This document shows, piece by piece, positions 60,193-64,000 of a stretch of 64,000 bases of DNA. The translations under genes were made by a program, and so were the position numbers. The stretch covers positions 393,858 through 457,857 of the forward strand of contig JXTB01000127.1 of the NCBI GenBank assembly GCA_002914805.1, given 5' to 3'. Each line of letters starts with the position of its first letter. Positions within the stretch are counted from its first letter, which is position 1. Below the pieces are notes generated by a model that saw only the letters and a program-made list of their open reading frames with translations, had not been told where the DNA came from and searched no databases. The stretch comes from Parasponia andersonii (lineage: Eukaryota; Streptophyta; Magnoliopsida; Rosales; Cannabaceae).

Positions 60193-62363
60193 TGTAACAA
60201 CCTGGATTTTGGGAGGGTATTTTGGACAATTTACCAATTTTTCGGATAAAATATTGGGGGATATATTTGCAAAAGTTGTGCAGAAGGACTAAATTGTAAT
60301 TTTTGGGGGACTAAATTAATAGAGATTTGAAATTTGGAGACTTATGTGCAATTTTTGAAAAATTGCACAGCCCTATAAGACAGGGCCACGTGCCCCGTCC
60401 TTTTCCTTCTCTCTCTCTCTTCTCTCTCTTCTTCCCCAATTTCTCTCTCTTCTCTTTGCGTTTTTCAGCCGCCGATGTCTGACTACCGCAGGGAGTGTTC
60501 CGGCCATTATCTGCCCATGCCACTGACCGGCGAAAGATCTCCGTCCCATGCCGAAGCTCCGCCGCCACCGGCGACGTCTGCATCGCCGGAAATCTCCATA
60601 GAAGCCGAATCGGTTTTTTCGTCACCGGCGACGATTCCGGCCACCATTCGACCTCCAACAAGTCCCGTTGGATTCGTCTCGTCTCAAGGATCATCAAAGT
60701 ATATATATCTCAACTCCATTTTTTTCGGATTGAAAGTTGCAATTTTTTGGCATTTCGAGTTTATGGTTGTTGTTTTTGATTCGGCCATTGGATTGTGTTT
60801 TTGAGTTCATTATTGGAATGTACTCAAAAAGTGGAGAAGTTTGATATATATATTGTGTTTTTTGGTGATAGGCACGAAAATCGAGATTAGACAGTCGAGA
60901 TTTTATCTCGTTTTACATGCCACCGGCCCAGTATGGGCCCGGACCCGAATTTGATAAGTTATATGTCTAACCTAGTTATTTTGGGTGATAGGAATTCAGC
61001 GAAGAGGTCTATTTGTGGAATTGAAGCTCCGGTGAGAAGTTGGTTTTTCAGAAGAGGACGATCGAGGGCTTGGAATTGGATCCCGACCCTCCGGGTGATC
61101 GTCAACAACACCTTGAGGATTCGATAGAGTGGTATTGCTATTCGAGCGAGGTAGAGACTCAATTACCTCTGTTTTATATCGTTTTTGAATAAAACTTATT
61201 TTCTGCAACATATGAGAACAAATGTGATTTTTGGTTACTCGAATATCTATGATGGGAATTAGTTGTATGAGATATATTCTGTATTGCTCTAGGAGTTTTC
61301 TGAGTGCAAGTTATTTTGGGTATATTAAAAATAGGGCCGTTATGCTGCTTATTTTTCTAGAAAATGCTAGTATGCTATTTTTACTGAAAAACCAAAGCAC
61401 TATTATTTTTAAACTTCAGTTCTGTATTGCACGTGTCATAGGATTATACATGAGTACTATGTTAGCATCGTGGGTTTACAGTGCGGCGTTGCATGCCCCA
61501 CCATCGGTGAAAGTCTATAAACTAGCGCGGAGTTTTGTTACTTCTGATTACCTCCCCATTTGGCAGGCATAGGCAATTCGGTTGCCCCTCTAGGTTTGGT
61601 TGGCGACAAAGGGTGTCCCCTCTAGGTATGGGCTTAGGTATCAGGCAGGCTGTTAGGCATACTTAGTGCCATCATCCTGGGTTTCAATAGATGAGAGGAT
61701 GAAAGCTCACAGGTATGGGTTGATTTGTGTCATGTGCATATGAATTGGATGGTTTTGATTACACTGCTTTTTATATATATACATGGATTTCCGGTTTGGA
61801 TTATATATATATGTATGTTTTGGACTAAACTAACCATGTAGGAATTCCCTATCACTAAAATATTTTCGATCGAGGTAATTAATTTTCCTACTGTGCATTT
61901 TATGCTCACCCCCTACCTTCTTCCTCAGGTGGTGTCCAGTGCGATCTTGGTGATCAAGAGGAGTAAGAGGTCATCTGGATTGCAGTTCGTCTCTTGGTAA
62001 TACTAGAAGTTTGTTGTCGTAGTCTTTGGACTATTTGGGTTTTATATTAGCATTGAACTAAGATTACTGCTTTCTATTTTGTCTACGAACTTATGTATGC
62101 CATTATGGTATTTGACTTTTGTTGTGGATATGATGATGCTTGGACTTACATTTGATTTTCTCGTTTTTCAATTATTATTCGGTCTATGTTTAATGGTGTA
62201 TACAAACTGTGGGAGTGGTTCACGGGATGGAATTCAATTATTTTATTAAAATAGACCATTTTTATAAAAACTAGAACTTTTAACACTTTTCAAATAAATC
62301 AAAGAATATCCCACCTTTGTGAAATTCCCCTTCTACCACTGGCCTGGGTTTTGGGTCGTGACA
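60193..62363 (+). repeat. Element F 3' LTR (2171 bp)
   Basis: It starts TGTAACAACCTGGATTT and ends GGGTCGTGACA, aligning with 53189-55379 at roughly 10% difference. LTR G sequence resumes immediately after it. Confidence 0.92.
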
Positions 62364-64000
62364 ATTTTTCCTGAGAAAATTTAACCACGTCATAGAGGAG
62401 TTTGAAACATGAAATTTCATGATTTTGAAGTGTTAAAACGATAATCGGAAGATTATTAATTATCGGGATGAAAATGTGGTATTTTTCTAATTATTTTCAA
62501 AATGTGAGATTTTTATAAATTTTGGATTTTGAGCCCATTTAATGTTCGGGACCTCGAAACTGAGTTCTGACTTCGAATTTGGACTCAGTGAGGTCGGGAC
62601 ATGACGTTTGATATAAAATACCACTATTTTCCTAAGTGGCACCAAAATCGAGAAAATAGCTCGCGAATTGGCACCGTTTTGTGTGCCACAGGCCAGTTCC
62701 GTACTGGGACCCGTTTTCGTATATCTAAACCAATATTTTTGGGTGTCCTGAATTCAGTGGTGACCTCTGTTTCTCAATCCGAGACTCCGTTTGAAAAGTC
62801 AAATTTTCAAGTGAACGTGACGAGATTCGAAAATAACTGTCCGAACAACCTAGTGATCAATTGAGGATATTTCTAGCGTCGTTAGCTCAGTATAATTACT
62901 ATTTTGAGGTAGGGGATTTGATTTCCTTGTTTTCTATTATTTTCATTAAAATTGAAATTTATCCTGAAAAATGAAATTTCGTGATTTTATTAAATTGAAT
63001 TATTTGAATAGTTATTTTAATGAACTATGAATTTGTGAAACATTGTAGACTGCTCTAGATATTTTTAAATATGATTTTATGTAATTTTTTATACTTGGAA
63101 TTTGGTAAAACCATAGAAACTATACTATTGGATTTTAAAGTACAAAATAGATTTTGATAAAAAATCAGAGCATGTCTAGAATGTTAAACCACTGTATGGT
63201 TGTTTGAGACTCTATATATATTGCACATTTCATACGTTCATGCATGAGAGTAGTCTTAGGCATCACGGTAATGTAGTAGGTAGACTAGTACACCTACCTT
63301 TGGTGAAAGCCAGTAAACCCGCGCGGGACTTGTTTTCTGACTATCTCCATTCGGTAGGAATAGGCATTCGGTGCCCTTCCGGTTCGGTAGGATTAGACAC
63401 ATGGGTGTTCCTCCAGTTTCTAGAGATAGATGTCAGGCAGGGAGCACTCAATATATGTAGTATAAGTTACTCTAATCATGATGAGAGGATGAGAGCTCAT
63501 GTGATGTGTATTATGCTTATTTTAATTGAGACTTTTATATGTTTTGACCTGGATATTTGGTTTCGGTTTTAGCATGGTTTTCTTTAAATAGTTTAAATCC
63601 TTAATATTTATAGAAATGGTTTCCGGTACTACTAACCATGCAGATATTTTGAGATTTATAAAAGATTTTCCCAAAAGAGAAATTAGGTAACCTACTGGGC
63701 AATTTATGCTCACCCTCCTTATTTTCTCCACAGGTGGTGTCCAGTATGACATTGAGAGTCAACAAGTGGAATAAGAAGTTATCTTTTATTCGTAGTTTGA
63801 GACTTGGTAATGCTAGGAGTGTGAATACAAGACTCGTGTTTAAGTCTTATTAAATATATGGATATTGCTAGTATTCATGTTAAGTGTGTTATTTCGAAAA
63901 TGTCTGTAACTATATATGCTATACTAGCTTGATGTTGAGGTGTGAATGATGATGCTCAGTGAACTATCTGAGAATTTGGTTTTTCTTATAATTTTTCAGT

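Larger units (their letters stand above)
53189..62363 (+). mobile_element. Element F: Tekay-type Ty3/gypsy retrotransposon nested in LTR G (fossil)
   Basis: Two 2.2-kb LTRs flank gag, protease, RT, RNase H and integrase in gypsy order on the plus strand, with a tRNA-Met-like primer site and a polypurine tract. Flanks acttt (53184-53188) and atttt (62364-62368) are a likely 5-bp target duplication with one difference. Sampled LTR divergence is about 10%, suggesting some four to seven million years. The coding region has about eight to ten breaks, but every domain is still recognisable. Confidence 0.92.
52467..64000 (+). repeat. LTR G: Tekay-type LTR opened by element F, cut by window end
   Basis: The first part, 52467-53188, starts TGTGAAATCC; the rest, 62364-64000, continues past the window. 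Its plan mirrors the element F LTR block for block: a TATA-like CATAAAAACC (52771), a GC-rich stretch (52800-53110), then GTGCCACAGGCC..GGACCCG (62680-62715) and TTTATGCTCACCCTCC (63705). GGTGGTGTCCAGTATGA (63734) closes the comparable part. It is thus a relative of F in the same orientation; whether it is a solo LTR or belongs to an element beyond the window is unknown. Confidence 0.75.

Overview
The window is AT-rich plant nuclear DNA, very probably from a eudicot; I cannot name the species. Long LTR retrotransposons of standard plant lineages (Ty3/gypsy Tekay-like and Athila-like, and Ty1/copia) fill almost all of it, nested in one another. I found no intact host gene, rRNA, tRNA gene or CRISPR array. 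Every retroelement here is a fossil with an interrupted coding region.

Layout: (A) 1-9394, minus-strand Tekay-type gypsy element with 2.7-kb LTRs, its left LTR running off the window. (B1) 9400 to about 11538, plus-strand Athila-type fragment: integrase end, long 3' UTR and part of an LTR. (B2) about 11539-38209, minus-strand Athila-type element whose right LTR is split by a 19.3-kb block. That block holds (C) 17762-24559, a decayed copia element with a 1.67-kb LTR and an unusual structured leader, and (D) 24560-37090, a plus-strand Tekay-type element with one whole 3.1-kb LTR at its right end and two partial copies at its left. 38210-42226 is AT-rich intergenic DNA with a candidate MITE (39730-40392) and a more complex, promoter-like stretch near 41500-42226. 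(E) 42227-51599, old plus-strand copia element with two ~1.8-kb LTRs. 51600-52466 holds possible LTR scraps. (G) 52467-53188 and 62364-64000, one long LTR cut open by (F) 53189-62363, a plus-strand Tekay-type element of related lineage.

The gypsy and copia elements once used the usual gag-protease-RT-RNase H-integrase machinery (integrase before RT in copia), with primer-binding sites resembling tRNA-Met (A, C, E, F) or tRNA-Asp (B2). By-eye LTR comparisons give roughly 5-8% divergence for A, 4-6% for D, about 10% for F and 12-15% for E. Under common plant rates (7e-9 to 1.3e-8 per site per year) that is about two to ten million years.

I see no new biological system. The most unusual material is the leader of copia element C: a GC-rich degenerate ~27-bp tandem array, then a very AT-rich ~105-bp repeat zone, then repeated CTCC/GGAG hairpins, with a partly parallel layout in element E. 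The assembly also has defects: two long N runs, one single-N join that duplicates 582 bp, and another single-N join that hides missing sequence.
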